From Pseudonocardia sp. CNS-004 (lineage in GTDB: Bacteria; Actinomycetota; Actinomycetes; Mycobacteriales; Pseudonocardiaceae), in NCBI GenBank assembly GCA_001942185.1, contig MKJV01000101.1, positions 1 through 64,000 of the forward strand: 64,000 nucleotides of DNA. Direction: 5' to 3'. Both the position numbers and the translations under genes were made by a program. The notes beneath the pieces were generated by a model. That model was not told the origin of the DNA. It saw nothing but the letters and a program-made list of their open reading frames with translations, and made no database searches. The stretch's first letter is position 1. The number at the start of each line of letters is the position of its first letter. Shown here one piece after another: positions 36,782 to 46,473 of this stretch.

Positions 36782-37089
36782 TCGTTCGCATCTGGAGCGC
36801 CCGCACCTGCGGTGACCCCGCCGCCTACGAGCGCGAGTTCCACACCCACGTGCTCGGCTCGCTCGGCGGGCTCGCCGGCTTCCACGGCGCATACCCGCTG
36901 CGCCGCGACACCGGCACGGGCACCGAGTTCGTCACCTTGACGCTGTTCGACTCGCTCGACGACGTGCGCGGCTTCGCGGGCGAGGACGTCGACACCGCGA
37001 ACGTCTCGCCGGCCGCCCGTGCCGCGCTGGACGACGTGGACGAGCGCGTGCGCCACTACACGGTGGTCAGCGCGCCTGTTCCTCGCTGA
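36778..37089 (+). CDS. Antibiotic biosynthesis monooxygenase-like small protein
   Basis: A 103-residue ferredoxin-like-fold protein starting MIVRIWSARTCGDPAAYERE with a central GFHGAYPLRRDTGTGTEFVT and FDSLDDVRGFAGED. This is the ABM/Dabb pattern of small dimeric enzymes or stress proteins. ATGA overlap with the sensor-only gene. Its end overlaps the ferredoxin gene on the other strand by 23 bases. Confidence 0.65.
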   Translation: MIVRIWSARTCGDPAAYEREFHTHVLGSLGGLAGFHGAYPLRRDTGTGTEFVTLTLFDSLDDVRGFAGEDVDTANVSPAARAALDDVDERVRHYTVVSAPVPR

Positions 37090-37267
37090 TCGACAGCGCC
37101 CCCGCCGGGCAGTTCGCCACGGCGTCGTGCACGGCCGCGACGTCGGTGGGGTGCTCGTCGAGCAGCACCACGATGCCGTCGTCGTCCTGGTCGAACACCG
37201 CGCCCGCGGTCAGGACGCAGAGCCCCGCGCCGATACAGAGGTCGCGGTCGGCGTGTACCCCGGTCAC
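37067..37267 (-). CDS. Ferredoxin (P450-associated, 3Fe-4S type)
   Basis: A 66-residue ferredoxin: VHADRDLCIGAGLCVLTAGA, then a C-terminal ANCPAGAL. The CxxxxxC and CP arrangement is that of the single-cluster ferredoxins encoded beside actinobacterial P450s; it hands electrons to the P450 upstream. GTG at 37267 has AGGGGG about 5 bases before it. As sequenced, the P450 frame runs into this gene without a stop; see the finding on this junction. Confidence 0.8.
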   Translation of the reverse strand: MTGVHADRDLCIGAGLCVLTAGAVFDQDDDGIVVLLDEHPTDVAAVHDAVANCPAGALSISEEQAR

Positions 37268-37278
37268 GAGATCCCCCT

Positions 37279-38481
37279 TCACCCAGGTCACCTGCAACGA
37301 GGTCAAACCGTAGATGACGTGGAAGCTGCGGAACTCCGCGGTGCCGGGCACCTCCGCCAGCCCGGGGAAGCGCCGCAGCAGAGCGGGGAACGCGGTGCGC
37401 ATCTCCATCCGCGCCAGCGGTGCCCCGAGGCAGTGGTGGATGCCGTGCCCGAACGCGAGGTGGCCGACGCCGCCGCGGGTGACGTCGAGCCGGTCCGGGT
37501 CGCCGCGCAGCTCCGGGTCGCGGTTGGCGGCGGGCAGCGCGCACATGACGACCTCACCCTCCGCGATCTTGTGGCCGTCGATCTCGGTGTCGACGGTGGC
37601 GACCTTGGCGGTGCCGGTGTGCACGATGGTCAGCCAGCGCAGCAGCTCCTCCACGGCGGCGTCGACGCGCTCCGGCTCGTCGCGGACGATCGCGAGCTGC
37701 TCCGGGTGGCGCAGCAGGGCGAGCGTGCCCAGGCCGAGCATGTTGGCCGTGGTCTCGTGCCCGCGATGAGCAGCAGTGACGCGATCCCGATCAGCTCGTC
37801 GGTGGAGAGGTCGTCGCCGTGCTCGCGCACCAGCATGCCGAGCATGTCCTCGCCGGGGTCGGCCTGGGCCCTGCCGACGAGCTCCGCCATGTACGCCCGG
37901 GACTCCTGCCCGGTGCGGAAGCGCTCCCGCACCGGGACGCTCAGGTCGAGCTGGCGGTTGGTGCGCTCCTGGAATGCCGCGCGGTCGGCGTAGGGCACGC
38001 CGAGCAACTCGCAGATCACCAGCGACGGCACGGGCAGGGCGAAGTCCGCGACCAGGTCGGCCGGTGGACCCTGGCGCTCCATCGCGTCGAGGTGCTCCTC
38101 GACGATCTCCTCGATCCGCGGCTCCAGCCTGCGCATGCGGCGCACCGTGAACTCCGGGGTGAGCATGCGGCGCAGCCGCGTGTGGTCGGGCGGGTCGGCC
38201 GCCAGCAGGTTGCCCGCCCGCATCCGCTCGAGCTCCTCGGGGCCGACGGGCGGGAGATCCTTCGGGCGCCGGAAACCCTCGGGCATGCGGGCGTTGCTGA
38301 AGCGTGCCGGGTCACTCAGCACCTCGCGGACGGCGGCGAACCTGGTGACGAGCCAGACGTCCATGTCGAAGGCGGTGCGGATCCGTTCGATGCCCGGCCC
38401 GTCCCGCATCTCGGCGATCTCGGGTGCGGGGTCGAAGCCGTTGCGCCGCATGTGGACGGGCAGCGTGGGTGCTGTGGTCAC
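37279..38481 (-). CDS. Cytochrome P450, one missing base and a doubtful end
   Basis: About 400 residues. All P450 signatures are visible: I-helix AGHETT (after correcting one missing base near 37765), the ExxR motif EELLRW and the haem loop FGHGIHHCLGAPLARME with the Cys ligand. The likely end is LQVTW followed by TGA at 37279-37281 if one G in the TGGGTGA run is surplus. GTG at 38481 has GGGAGG 4 bases before it. It lies downstream of a TetR-controlled efflux operon with a dedicated ferredoxin. Substrate unknown. Confidence 0.85.
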
Positions 38482-38585
38482 CGGACCTCCCGACGACGCG
38501 CGCCCGGGTGGCGCGCTCACACCAGGAAGACGAGGAGTGCCCGGCGCCGAGTTCCGCGTGCCCCCCGGTGGTGCTCAGCAACCAC

Positions 38586-40121
38586 TCAGTCGACCATGGC
38601 GGGTCCGCTGCCTGCGGCAGCCTTGCGGCCGCTGCCGAGGAACAGGGCGAGCACGACGGCGACGGCGGTCATGATCGTGGTGAGGAACATGACGTCGTCG
38701 AGCGCCGACACGTAGACCTGCGTGGCGGTCTGCTGGTAGATCGCCATCGTGCCGAGCATCTGCCCCGTCTGCCCCTGACCGAGCGACGGCATCATCGACG
38801 GATCGACCATCCCTCCGCGGTCGGCGCTGAGCTGGGCCTGCTGGATGGTCATGAAGGCCGTGAGCGCGGCGAGCCCGAGCGCGGCCGAGACGCGTTGCAC
38901 GACGTTGTTGAAGGCGCTCGCCGAGCCGACGATCGACGGCGGGACCGCCGAGATCCCGTTGGTCATGATCGGCATCATGCAGAGCCCGGTGCCGAGCGCG
39001 CGCAGGCACAGGAGCGCGACGATCTCTCCCTGCGACGTGACGGCCGTCAGGTCCTGCATGAGGTAGCCGGCCCACGTCATGATCAGCAAGCCGATGACGG
39101 CCGGGATGCGCGCCCCGATCCGGTCGTAGAGCCGGCCGGCGATCGGCATGAGCACCGCCATGACGAGCGCCTGCGGCATGAGCAGGAGACCCGCTTCGAA
39201 CGCCCCGAGCCCGCGGGCCGACTGGAGGTACACGGGGATGTAGAAGAGGACCGAGAAGAGGCCGACCGACAGCACCGAGATGAGCAGCAGCGAGTTGGTG
39301 TACGGCCAGACGAGGAACACCCGCACGTCGAGCAGCGGGTTGTCGACGCCCATCTCGATGACCACGAACAGCGCGAGGCACACGATCCCGAGGATGATCA
39401 GGATCACGGTCTCGTAGGCCGTCCAGCCCCACGACTGCCCCTCCGACAGCGCGAGCAGCAACGCCGACAACCCGGTGGCGATCGTGAGGAAGCCGAACAC
39501 GTCGAACCGGCCTGCGGGCTGGGCGGGGAAACGCGGCAGCACGAACCAGGCCGCGACCGCGCCCAGCACGCCGATCGGCACGTTGATGAGGAAGATCAGC
39601 CGCCAGTCGACGTACTCGACGAGGTAGCCACCGAGGGTCGGACCGACCGCGGGAGCGACGATGATCCCGAGGCCGTAGAGGCCCATCGCGGTGCCGATCT
39701 TCTCCTTCGGCACGATCAGGTACAGCATCGAGAGGGTCACGACCGGCAGCACGCCGCCGGGGATCGCCTGCAGGACGCGGAACGCGATCATGCTGTCGAG
39801 GTTCCAGGCCACGCCGCAGAGCGCGGACCCCGCGGCGAAGGCCAGCAACGACACGTTGTAGACCAGCTTCATCCCGAAGCGGTTGGACAGCCACGCGCTC
39901 GCCGGCACGACCACCCCGAGCACGAGCGTGTAGGACGTGGCGATCCACTCGATGTCGTCCGCCGTGACCCCGAAGATGTTCTGCATCTCCGGGATCGCGA
40001 CGTTGACGATGCTCGTGTCGAGCACCGACATGAACATGCCGGCGACGAGCACGACGAGCGGGAGCCCCCACCCAGCGCCGGCCGTTCCGCTGTCCGCCCT
40101 GGACTCGGTTGCCGTCGACAC
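38586..40121 (-). CDS. DHA2-family MFS drug exporter (EmrB/QacA type)
   Basis: A 511-residue transporter with about fourteen membrane helices. Motif GMFMSVLDTSIVNVAIPEMQ at residues 28-47 carries the Asp of DHA2 exporters, and GPTLGGYLVEYVDWRLIFLI is the motif-C region. Proton-driven export of hydrophobic compounds. GTG at 40121 lies 6 bases after the adaptor stop, so pump and adaptor are coexpressed. Confidence 0.9.
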   Translation of the reverse strand: MSTATESRADSGTAGAGWGLPLVVLVAGMFMSVLDTSIVNVAIPEMQNIFGVTADDIEWIATSYTLVLGVVVPASAWLSNRFGMKLVYNVSLLAFAAGSALCGVAWNLDSMIAFRVLQAIPGGVLPVVTLSMLYLIVPKEKIGTAMGLYGLGIIVAPAVGPTLGGYLVEYVDWRLIFLINVPIGVLGAVAAWFVLPRFPAQPAGRFDVFGFLTIATGLSALLLALSEGQSWGWTAYETVILIILGIVCLALFVVIEMGVDNPLLDVRVFLVWPYTNSLLLISVLSVGLFSVLFYIPVYLQSARGLGAFEAGLLLMPQALVMAVLMPIAGRLYDRIGARIPAVIGLLIMTWAGYLMQDLTAVTSQGEIVALLCLRALGTGLCMMPIMTNGISAVPPSIVGSASAFNNVVQRVSAALGLAALTAFMTIQQAQLSADRGGMVDPSMMPSLGQGQTGQMLGTMAIYQQTATQVYVSALDDVMFLTTIMTAVAVVLALFLGSGRKAAAGSGPAMVD

Positions 40122-40127
40122 GCTCGG

Positions 40128-40934
40128 TCAGTTCTTGTGGATGTTCACGGTGACGTTCATACCCGGCACGATCCCGAGGCCTTCCGGGTTCTCGATGCTG
40201 ATCTTCACCGGGATCACCTGCGTGACCTTCTGGAAGTTCCCGGAGGTGTTGGATTCCGGGAACACCGAGAAGACACCCGCCGCGCCGCCCTGCACCTCGC
40301 GCACCGTGCCCCGGAACTCGTGGCCCGGGAACGCGTCGACGTCGATGTCGACCACCTGGCCGGGACGGACGTCGTCGATGTCCGTCTCGTCCACGCGCGC
40401 GGTGACGTAGATGTTGGAGAAGTCGTAGGCGATGGCCAGTTCGGTGCCCGCCGTGACGTACGTCCCCTCGACCGCGTTGTTGACCGCGACCGTGCCGTCC
40501 CCGGGAGCGCGCACCGCCATCTCCGGCTGGACGAACGCGCCCTGGATGCGGATCCGCCCCACGACCTGGTCCTGCCGCAGCTGCGAGCCCTCCGTGGCCT
40601 GCCAGTCGATCACCGTGCCGCTGGTGGGCGCGTTGACCGAGATCCGGTCGCCGTCGATCTGCGCGTTGTCGGTGCTGACGTAGTTCTGGGCGTCGATGAA
40701 GTACCAGGCGGTGACGCCACCACCGGCCAGCACCGCGATCACCAGGATCACCACCAGTGCGATCCGGGTGCCCCTCGACATCTGCCGCTTCGGCTTGGGC
40801 TCCGCGGCGTCGTCGGCGGGCTTGGTGGTGCCGGAATCGTCGTTCCCGGCGTTGGTGTTCCCGGCATCGGTGCCGCGGCCGTCGGCGCTTCCGTTGCTCA
40901 CCTTGACCGGCTCCGTGATCGGACCCTCAGACAT
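40128..40934 (-). CDS. HlyD/EmrA-type membrane adaptor of the efflux operon
   Basis: A 268-residue protein with a 50-residue cytoplasmic Ser/Thr/Asp-rich head, one membrane helix (ALVVILVIAVLAGGGVTAWY) and a barrel-sandwich domain: YVSTDNAQIDGDRISVNAPT and then VDETDIDDVRPGQVVDIDVD. EmrA-like proteins couple MFS pumps to the cell exterior. The long coiled-coil hairpin of Gram-negative EmrA is nearly absent, as expected without an outer-membrane channel. Confidence 0.86.
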   Translation of the reverse strand: MSEGPITEPVKVSNGSADGRGTDAGNTNAGNDDSGTTKPADDAAEPKPKRQMSRGTRIALVVILVIAVLAGGGVTAWYFIDAQNYVSTDNAQIDGDRISVNAPTSGTVIDWQATEGSQLRQDQVVGRIRIQGAFVQPEMAVRAPGDGTVAVNNAVEGTYVTAGTELAIAYDFSNIYVTARVDETDIDDVRPGQVVDIDVDAFPGHEFRGTVREVQGGAAGVFSVFPESNTSGNFQKVTQVIPVKISIENPEGLGIVPGMNVTVNIHKN

Positions 40935-40970
40935 CGATCGACTCCCCTCCGACCTCGAGTATCCGCTCGT

Positions 40971-42700
40971 TCACCGGGCTGCTGCAGGAAGCACGACCTG
41001 CTGCCCCTCCCGCAGGCCGGAGAGCACCTGCGTACGGTCCGCGCCGACCTTGCCCGCCTCGAACGGGACGGCCTTCTGGGTCCCGTCCGCCTCCACGACC
41101 GTCACCGTGGCGCGGCCGTTCTCCTGACGCACCGCCGCGCTCGGCACGGTCAGCACGTTGGCGAGCTCCTCGGTGACGACGGTGGCGCGCACCGTCTGGC
41201 CGTCCTTGATCCGCGGGTCCGACTTCTGGACGACGATCGTCGCGTAGTAGGTGACGACGCCGGAGATGGCGGTTCCGGTCGGGGCGACCGACAGCACCGT
41301 GCCCTCGAGCGTGGCGTCGGGGAGCGCGTCGACCGACACGTTGACCTTCTGGTTCTGCGCGATCGTGGCGGCGTCCGACTCGTTGAACGGGACCACCACC
41401 TGGAACGCGTCGATGTTGTCGAGCACCAGGAACTGGGTGCCGCCGGGCCGCGCCGGGTTCGCGCCGACCCCGGCCGCGGCTTGTGCCGCCGAGGCGGAGT
41501 CCACGCCCGGGATGCCCGCGGTGCTGCCCGGTGCGAGCGCGCTGGTGCCGGAGCTCGGCGCCAGGTACTCGCCGACCACACCGTTGAGCGCCGAGACCGT
41601 GGCGGCCGCCGGAGCGCGCAGCGTCGCGTCGTCGACGTCCCGTTGGGCGGCAGCGACGGCTGCCTGCTGGCTCAGGACGGCGCCGCGCTGCTCCTCGATG
41701 TTGAACGGCCGGTCCGAGCTCTCCTCGTCGGCGTTGTTCTGGGCGCTCACCACGCCCTGCTCGGCGTTGGCGATCGAGAGCTCGCCGCTGGCCTTCGTGT
41801 TGTCACGCGTCCGCTTCGCGCTCTCCACCGCGTTCTCGCTCACCACGACCTGCTGCCTGGCCGACACCACGGCCTGCTTGTCGGCCGGGATCGCGCTGCA
41901 CGCGGGGTCGGTCGTCTGCATCATCGACTGCGTCGGGCCGCTGCTCGCCCCGAACAGGTCGGCGCCCGACATGCTCGCCCCGGTGGTGCTGCCGTCCTCG
42001 TCGTCGCCATCGTCGTCGTCATCGTCGCGGCTGCCGCTCGCAGAACCGCTGCCGGAGTTCTCGCTGCCCGAGTTGCCGCCACCTCGCGACGAACCCTCGT
42101 TGTCGGAATCGTCGGAGCTGCTCGGCGAGTAGTCGTCGTCGTCGCAGGCCCGCTCGTCGGCCTCGAGCTTGTCCTTGGCCTTGTCGAGGGCCTTGCGGTC
42201 GATGTCGAGCTTCCGCTCGGCGTTGTCGATCTCCGTCTCGGCGGCGTCGACAGACTCGTCGGCCTGCTTGCGCGTCTTGTCCAGGATCTCCTTGCCGCCG
42301 ACAGCGAGTCCTTCGCGCCTGCTGCCGCCGGCGAGTTGACCAGCCGGTCGAGGGCCGCCTGCTGCGAGTTGAGCTGCCCCTGCTGCTGCTGCAGCACCTG
42401 CCGCAAGGCGAAGTCGTCGATCGTGGCGATCACCTGCCCCGGTTCGACGCGGTCGCCGACCTTCACGAAGACGTTGGTGAGCTGGCCGCCGTTCGGGAAG
42501 CCCATGTTCTGCTGGCTGGCCGCGCTGATCGACCCGGTGGCCGACACACCGCTCGTCACCGCGGCACGCTGGACAGTCGCAGTGGTCGGTCTCGCGGATT
42601 CCTCGCTGGTGCACGACGCCACCAGCATCACGGCGAGGACCCCGCACCCCGCCGCGCCGATCCGCCGCAGCCGTCCAGTCGGCACACGCCGCCGGTTCAT
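40971..42700 (-). CDS. RND/HlyD-type efflux adaptor lipoprotein with hyperacidic insert, one frame break
   Basis: About 576 residues. Lipobox ending in Cys30 (VLAVMLVASC), then VSATGSISAASQQNMGFPNG and VFVKVGDRVEPGQVIATIDD, the lipoyl-like half. A coiled coil follows, broken by one missing base near 42300, and then a Ser/Gly/Asp-rich insert of about 55 residues with runs of Asp. The second coiled-coil arm, barrel domain and VPSAAVRQENGRATVTVV complete the fold. It opens the efflux operon, 36 bases before the second adaptor, and faces the TetR gene divergently. Confidence 0.84.
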
Positions 42701-42752
42701 CTGCTGCACGCTCCCCTCCCGCTGATGCGGCACAATCACCACGCCTTGGAAA

Positions 42753-42768
42753 CGAGAGTGGAGTCTCG
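42753..42768. promoter_or_regulatory. Candidate TetR operator 1
   Basis: CGAGA-GTGGAG-TCTCG is an inverted repeat with 5-base arms in the 161-base gap between the divergent efflux operon and tetR. Position and size suit a TetR dimer. Confidence 0.4.
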
Positions 42769-42778
42769 CAGATACCGG

Positions 42779-42792
42779 CTCGATCGATCGAG
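42779..42792. promoter_or_regulatory. Candidate TetR operator 2
   Basis: CTCGATCGATCGAG is a perfect 14 bp palindrome 26 bases from the first candidate site and 70 bases before tetR. It may be the second operator or the main one. Confidence 0.4.
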
Positions 42793-42861
42793 GGACCCCC
42801 GATCTTGGGAAACCAGGCTCTGCGCTGATAGAACGCTGAGAACGACAACGAGAGGACGGTC

Positions 42862-43503
42862 GTGGGAGACGAGCCACAGCCCCGGCTGCGGGCTGACGCG
42901 CGCCGCAACCGCGACCGTATCGTCGACGCGGCGAAGTCGTGGTTCGCCACACACGGGCCGGAAGCACCCACCGAGGAGATCGCTCGATCGGCGGGTGTGG
43001 CGCCGGGCACGCTGTACCGGCATTTCGCCGACCGGGAGGCCCTGATCGCGGCGGTCGCGGTGAACAACCTGGACCACGCGCTCGCCGAGGCCCACGCCGC
43101 CGTCGCGGAGGAGAGCTCCGCGTGGGACGCACTGGTACGCATCCTGCGCCAGTCGACGGAGCTGCGGCTGTCCTTCCGGCTCCTCACCGCCTACCCGCAC
43201 GTGCACGCGGTTCTCAAGAAGGAGCGGGAGGCCGACAACTCCCGCCGGAAGATGATCGCCCTGCTCGACCGCGTCGTGCGCCGGGCCCAGTCGGAGGGCA
43301 CGCTGCGTACCGACGTCGGCACCGGCGACGTCGCCATGATGTTCGCGCTGCTGGCCCACCCGCTGTCCATCGAGTGGACGACGACGGCTCAGCTGGCCTC
43401 CGAGCGCTGCATGTCGCTGCTGCTGGAGAGCCTGAGGGCGGGCGAGGCACACGACACGCTGCCCGGCCACGCCCTCTGGCCCGAGGACATCACGACCGGT
43501 TGA
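42862..43503 (+). CDS. TetR-family regulator of the efflux/P450 operon
   Basis: A 213-residue regulator: N-terminal helix-turn-helix PTEEIARSAGVAPGTLYRHF, then a helical ligand-binding domain. It is divergent from the adaptor-adaptor-MFS-P450 genes and is the likely local repressor, relieved by a pump substrate. GTG at 42862 has GAGAGGA upstream. Its end overlaps the convergent dehydrogenase gene by 14 bases. Confidence 0.88.
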   Translation: MGDEPQPRLRADARRNRDRIVDAAKSWFATHGPEAPTEEIARSAGVAPGTLYRHFADREALIAAVAVNNLDHALAEAHAAVAEESSAWDALVRILRQSTELRLSFRLLTAYPHVHAVLKKEREADNSRRKMIALLDRVVRRAQSEGTLRTDVGTGDVAMMFALLAHPLSIEWTTTAQLASERCMSLLLESLRAGEAHDTLPGHALWPEDITTG

Positions 43504-44362
43504 CCACCTGCGGCCGGGAACGTTCCCGCGCGCCGATCTCGGGGTGGTCGACCGCGGGGTCCCAGCCGAGGTCGGCCGTGGCCCGCGCCGTGGAGTAGAA
43601 CCCGGCGTTGCCCGCCATCGGAGCCTGCAGCGGCACCTGCGGGTACCAGCGCGCGGCGAGCTCCACGCTGGGTGTCGCGGTGGTCGTGCGGTCGGCAACC
43701 ACGTGGTACACGGCGTGCCCCGGCGTCGGGCGGAGCAGGGCGAGCAGGCACGCCGACGCCGCCGCGTCGAACGACACCCAGCCCCACAGGTCCTTGCGGC
43801 GCCGCTCGTCGTCACCGTTCGACATCGCCGAGGCGGCGTCGTCGCGCAGCCCGTGCAGCCGCAGCGCGGAGAACGCCACGTCCGGGCGGCGGCGCGCGAA
43901 CGCGGCCGACTGCTGCTCGACGATCCACTTCGACAGGCTGTAGGCGTCCTCGGCGTAGGTGGCGTGGTCCTCGTCCACCGGGAATCCGTCGTAGCGCGGC
44001 TCCTCGCTGTAGACGCCGCCGATCGCGTTGATGCTCGACGCGAGGCAGACCCCGTCCAGCCCCTGCTCCTCCGCGGCGACCAGCACGTTGTAGGTGCCGT
44101 CCACGTTGACGCGGTGGACCTGCGGCTCCGGGTGGTGGGGGTGCACGAGCCCACCCAGGTGGATCACGCCGTGGGCGCCGGCGAGCGCCGCCCGTGCCGC
44201 CTCCAGGTCGGTGACGTCGGCGGCCCGCCACTCGACCTGTCCGTCGGGATCGCCCGCCAGGCCGGGCAGGTCGGTCGCGATGACCTCGTGCCCGGCGCGC
44301 AGGGCACGGGCGACGACGTGCCGGCCGAGCCGGCCCGCCGCACCCGTCACCGCTACGCGCAA
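43490..44362 (-). CDS. NAD-dependent epimerase/dehydratase-family protein, uronate dehydrogenase-like
   Basis: A 290-residue extended SDR. VAVTGAAGRLGRHVVARALR binds NAD; ASSINAIGG holds the catalytic Ser; YSLSKWIVEQQ supplies Tyr and Lys. HHPEPQVHRVNVDGTYNVLV resembles uronate dehydrogenases, which oxidise uronic acids to aldarolactones. It lies directly downstream of the dehydratase, and its TTG start at 44362 follows that gene's stop by one base. Its role would be the first oxidation step of the sugar-acid pathway. Function is inferred from family and context. Confidence 0.78.
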   Translation of the reverse strand: MRVAVTGAAGRLGRHVVARALRAGHEVIATDLPGLAGDPDGQVEWRAADVTDLEAARAALAGAHGVIHLGGLVHPHHPEPQVHRVNVDGTYNVLVAAEEQGLDGVCLASSINAIGGVYSEEPRYDGFPVDEDHATYAEDAYSLSKWIVEQQSAAFARRRPDVAFSALRLHGLRDDAASAMSNGDDERRRKDLWGWVSFDAAASACLLALLRPTPGHAVYHVVADRTTTATPSVELAARWYPQVPLQAPMAGNAGFYSTARATADLGWDPAVDHPEIGARERSRPQVVNRS

Positions 44363-44363
44363 C

Positions 44364-45636
44364 TCAGCTCCACAGCCGGTCGTGGGCGGTCTCGCCGTCC
44401 CAGTGGCCGGTCTCGGCGAAGAACACCGGGTCACGCTGGTCGAGGTGCTCGCGGAACAACTCCTCGTTGATGTCCCCGAACCCGAGACCAGGAGCGTCCG
44501 GCACCGTGATGAACCCGTCCTGGATCAGCGGACGCGGCAGCCCCGTCACCAGCTCGCTCCAGAACGGCACGTCGGCGGCGTGGTGCTCCAACGCCAGGAA
44601 GTTCTCGGTGGCGGCGGCCAGGTGCACACACGCCATGGTGGCCACCGGGGACGCGGCGAGGTGCAGCGCCATCGCGACGCCGCGTTCCTGCGCGTAGTCG
44701 CCGAGCCGCTTGGTCTCCGCGATCCCGCCGGAGGTGGCCGGGTCCGGGTGCACCACCCGGATCGCCCCCGCATCCAGCAGCGGCTTGAACCCCTCGGTGA
44801 GGTAGATGTCCTCACCGGTGCACGTCGGCACCGCCACCGCCTCGGTCAGCTGACGCCACTGGTCGGTGAACTGCCACGGGATCAGATCCTCGATCCACGC
44901 CAACGTGAACGGTTCGAGGGCCTTCCCGATCCGGATGCACGAGTCCAACGCGATGTGCCCGAAGTGGTCGGCCGCGATCGCCACGTCGTAACCCACGATC
45001 GACCGCACCGTGTCGACGTAGCTCGCCAGGTGCTCCACCCCCTTCGGGGTGACCTGGATCCCGGTGAACGGGTGCATCGTCGAGACGTCCTCGCGGGCGC
45101 CGGGCGGCGCGACGAGCGTGCCCGGCACGTCCCACAGCAGCGAGATCCCCACGTCCATCTTGAGCATGGTGAAACCGCGCTTCTTGCGCTCCAGCAGCCG
45201 CTGCCCCATCTCGTTCGGGTCCAGCAGCGACGGCGTGTCGGCGTAGCACCGCACGGTGTCCCGGAACTTGCCGCCGACCAGCGCGTACGCCGGCACCCCG
45301 TACGCCTTCCCGGCCAGGTCCATCAACGCCATCTCGATGCCGGACACGCCGCCGCCCTGCGGCCGTGGTGCCCGAACTGCTTGATCTTGCGGAAGACCTT
45401 GTCCAGGTTGCAGGGGTTCTCGCCGACGATCCTGCTCTTGAGCATGAGCGCGTACGTGGCACTGGCCTGGTCGCGCACCTCGCCCCAGCCCACCAGCCCT
45501 GGTTCGTGTCGATCCGGATTATCGACGACCGGAACGGCACCCCGTCCAGGTTCGCCACCCGCACATCGGTGATGCGCAGGTCGCTGGGCCGCGACCCGGT
45601 GCTGACGTACTCCTCGCTGATCGTTGACGTGCTCAC
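44364..45636 (-). CDS. Mandelate racemase/enolase-superfamily sugar-acid dehydratase 1, two frame breaks
   Basis: About 424 residues after restoring two missing bases, near 45498 and 45355. Capping domain DLRITDVRVANLDGVPFRSS and SGIEMALMDLAGKAYGVPAY; barrel with LKMDVG (Lys), VAIAADHFGH (metal Asp), WIEDLIPW (metal Glu) and CTGEDIYL (metal Glu). Such enzymes remove water from aldonic or aldaric acids to give 2-keto-3-deoxy acids. GTG at 45636 has AAGGAG 8 bases upstream and overlaps the RraA stop (GTGA). The exact acid is unknown. Confidence 0.82.
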
Positions 45637-46452
45637 GCGTTCTGCTCCTTGCGCCACTGCTGGAAGTCGGCCTCGATGTCTTCCGCCCAGGTCGGGACGT
45701 CGATCTGGCGCTCGTGTAGCGGCGTTCGGCCAGCCGCTGCTTGCCGAACACGTCACGGACGCGGGTGTCCTCGCTGGTCGCGGCGACCGCGGCGGCGAGG
45801 TGGGCGGGGATCACCGCGATACCGGTCGGCGTGCCCAGGATCACATCACCGGGCAGCACGGTGGCCCCGCCGATCCGGATCGGGATGTTGATCCCGGCCA
45901 GTGTACGCCGCGGATCGGCGTGGGGTCGACGGCGCGGTGGAAGATGTTGACCCCACCGGCAGCTGCGCCAGGCCCTGCAGGTCGCGGATGCGCCGTCGAT
46001 CACCGCGCGACCCCGGTGCGGGTGGCGACGGCCGTGCCCAGGTTGTCGCCGACCACCGTGCCCTCGACGATCTTGCCGAAGATGTCGACGACCATCACAT
46101 CGCCGTTCTCGAGCGTCTCGATCACCCAGGAGTTCTGGCGGTCGCCCTCCATGTGGCCCTCACGGGCACCCGCCGCGACGATCGCCGCGTCGTAGTCGGG
46201 GCGGTGCGGCAGGAACTGCGCGGTCACCGCCCGGCCGACGATCACGGTGCCGGGGTGGGTCTCGCGCCACTCCCCCGCGAACTGCCGCACGTAGCCGGCC
46301 TGGAAGAGGTGGCCCCACGCCTCCTCGGTGGTGGCGAGCTTCAGGCTCTCCAGCACCTCGTCGGGCACACGCGGCCGGCCCGAACCGAAGCGCTCACCGG
46401 TCCACTCCGCGGTCAGCTCCTCGAGATCGTCCTTGCCGGGTTGGATGCGCAC
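45633..46452 (-). CDS. RraA-family protein 1 (probable aldolase), about five frame breaks
   Basis: About 274 residues. An N-terminal extension MRIQPGKDDLEELTAEWTGE precedes the RraA fold with DVMVVDIFGKIVEGTVVGDN, AVIDGAIRDLQGLAQLP and VLPGDVILGTPTGIAVIP; the end reads WAEDIEADFQQWRKEQNA. Missing bases near 46003, 45990, 45968, 45908 and 45718 split it. The GxxRD loop is kept, which in HMG/CHA aldolases binds metal and pyruvate, so cleavage of a keto-deoxy acid is plausible. Stop overlaps the dehydratase start. Confidence 0.72.
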
Positions 46453-46473
46453 GTTCGCTTCGCCTTCTTCCTG

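Noticed and set aside
38424-42725. A 1433-codon open frame on the plus strand
   Set aside because: It lies opposite the P450, MFS and adaptor genes, which have clear motifs. The frame is open only because of codon bias.
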